A stretch of 42,371 bases of DNA from Planctomycetota bacterium (GTDB lineage Bacteria; Planctomycetota; B15-G4), in assembly GCA_029259725.1 (NCBI GenBank), contig JAJDER010000071.1, positions 1 to 42,371 on the forward strand, given 5' to 3'. Below the pieces are notes generated by a model. The model had not been told where the DNA came from. It searched no databases and was given only the letters and a program-made list of their open reading frames with translations. The position numbers were made by a program, and so were the translations under genes. This document shows positions 42,210-42,371 of the stretch, piece after piece. Numbering within the stretch: position 1 is the stretch's first letter; each line of letters starts with the position of its first letter.

Positions 42210-42371
42210 CTACAGCTCGATCTCGATGAGCACCGGCTCGTGGTCCGACAGGTCCACGTCGAGCACGGCCGCGGAGACGATGCTCCCGAACCCGGGCGAC
42301 ACCAGCACCGTGTCGATGCGCCGATCCGGTGCGTGCGCGGGGAAGGTCGGTGGCCCGTCGAACACGCCGAC
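42210..42371 (-). CDS. Endonuclease/exonuclease/phosphatase family protein (5' end missing)
   Basis: Only the last 53 codons are in the window. They read RRIDTVLVSPGF, AAVLDVDLSDHEPVLI and end EIEL, which is the closing strand and the SDH.P active-site motif of the endonuclease/exonuclease/phosphatase superfamily (the His is catalytic). The frame is open to the right edge. The substrate, whether DNA, phospholipid or phosphoinositide, cannot be told from this part. It is convergent with the beta-hydroxylase gene, with 13 bp between the stops. Confidence 0.75.
   Translation of the reverse strand, partial: VGVFDGPPTFPAHAPDRRIDTVLVSPGFGSIVSAAVLDVDLSDHEPVLIEIEL

Noticed and set aside
1..42371. 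tRNA, rRNA or insertion sequence
   Set aside because: I looked for cloverleaf-type sequences, rRNA signatures, transposase motifs and terminal inverted repeats and saw none that I could support.

Overview
The window is 42.4 kb of very GC-rich, densely coding bacterial DNA with no rRNA, tRNA, CRISPR array, transposase or phage gene that I can recognise. The gene content suggests a member of the Planctomycetota, probably one of the marine, surface-protein-rich lineages. The signs are many large secreted proteins, FG-GAP/VCBS and ASPIC/UnbV proteins, a di-haem cytochrome with a YVTN propeller, a pseudopilin-like fusion, a selenoprotein, and little operon organisation. The placement is an inference from gene content, not from a marker gene.

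Layout. 1-3 kb: a truncated membrane-anchored protein and a TIR/P-loop NTPase that looks like a defence or NAD-consuming effector. 3-5.5 kb: two secreted proteins (lectin-like; double P-domain). 5.7-8.3 kb: an RlmM-like rRNA 2'-O-methyltransferase, a gutted rlmF remnant fused to its 3' end, and a MocR-type regulator. 8.4-10 kb: a secreted thioredoxin-like selenoprotein with an in-frame UGA and a SECIS-like hairpin. 10-15 kb: a Cys-rich secreted protein, a small membrane protein and a gingipain-family (C25) protease. 15-17.6 kb: housekeeping genes (DUF1801, double CDGSH, amn, YkgJ-like). 17.6-19.2 kb: a cupredoxin and an Ig-like secreted protein. 19.2-21.3 kb: an NfeD-flotillin operon. 21.5-27.5 kb: a spermidine-synthase-like protein, an FAD oxidoreductase, a membrane protein and a large protein ending in a GspG-like pseudopilin domain. 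27.5-32.6 kb: an FG-GAP/ASPIC cluster with a duplicated gene tail. 32.6-35.7 kb: two secreted proteins of unknown role, then a ferritin-ferredoxin pair. 35.7-42.4 kb: a YVTN/di-haem cytochrome, an S10 carboxypeptidase, a Tat-exported ankyrin protein, an aspartyl beta-hydroxylase and the tail of an endonuclease/exonuclease/phosphatase gene.

Three things stand out. (1) Eight otherwise unrelated secreted proteins share a module of about 110-125 residues. In seven it sits at the extreme C-terminus, and its hallmarks are a core 'APFKGGTLVP' and a terminal 'Q.W..D......SNA/G'. It behaves like a lineage-specific surface, sorting or assembly domain attached to a protease, a cupredoxin, beta-propellers, P-domains and a cytochrome. 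(2) The interrupted gene at 8381-10042 is best read as a selenoprotein with a Cys-Sec active site. (3) Many genes carry a TAnnnT -10-like element, and in four or five of them the start codon falls at or next to the predicted transcription start, implying leaderless mRNAs.
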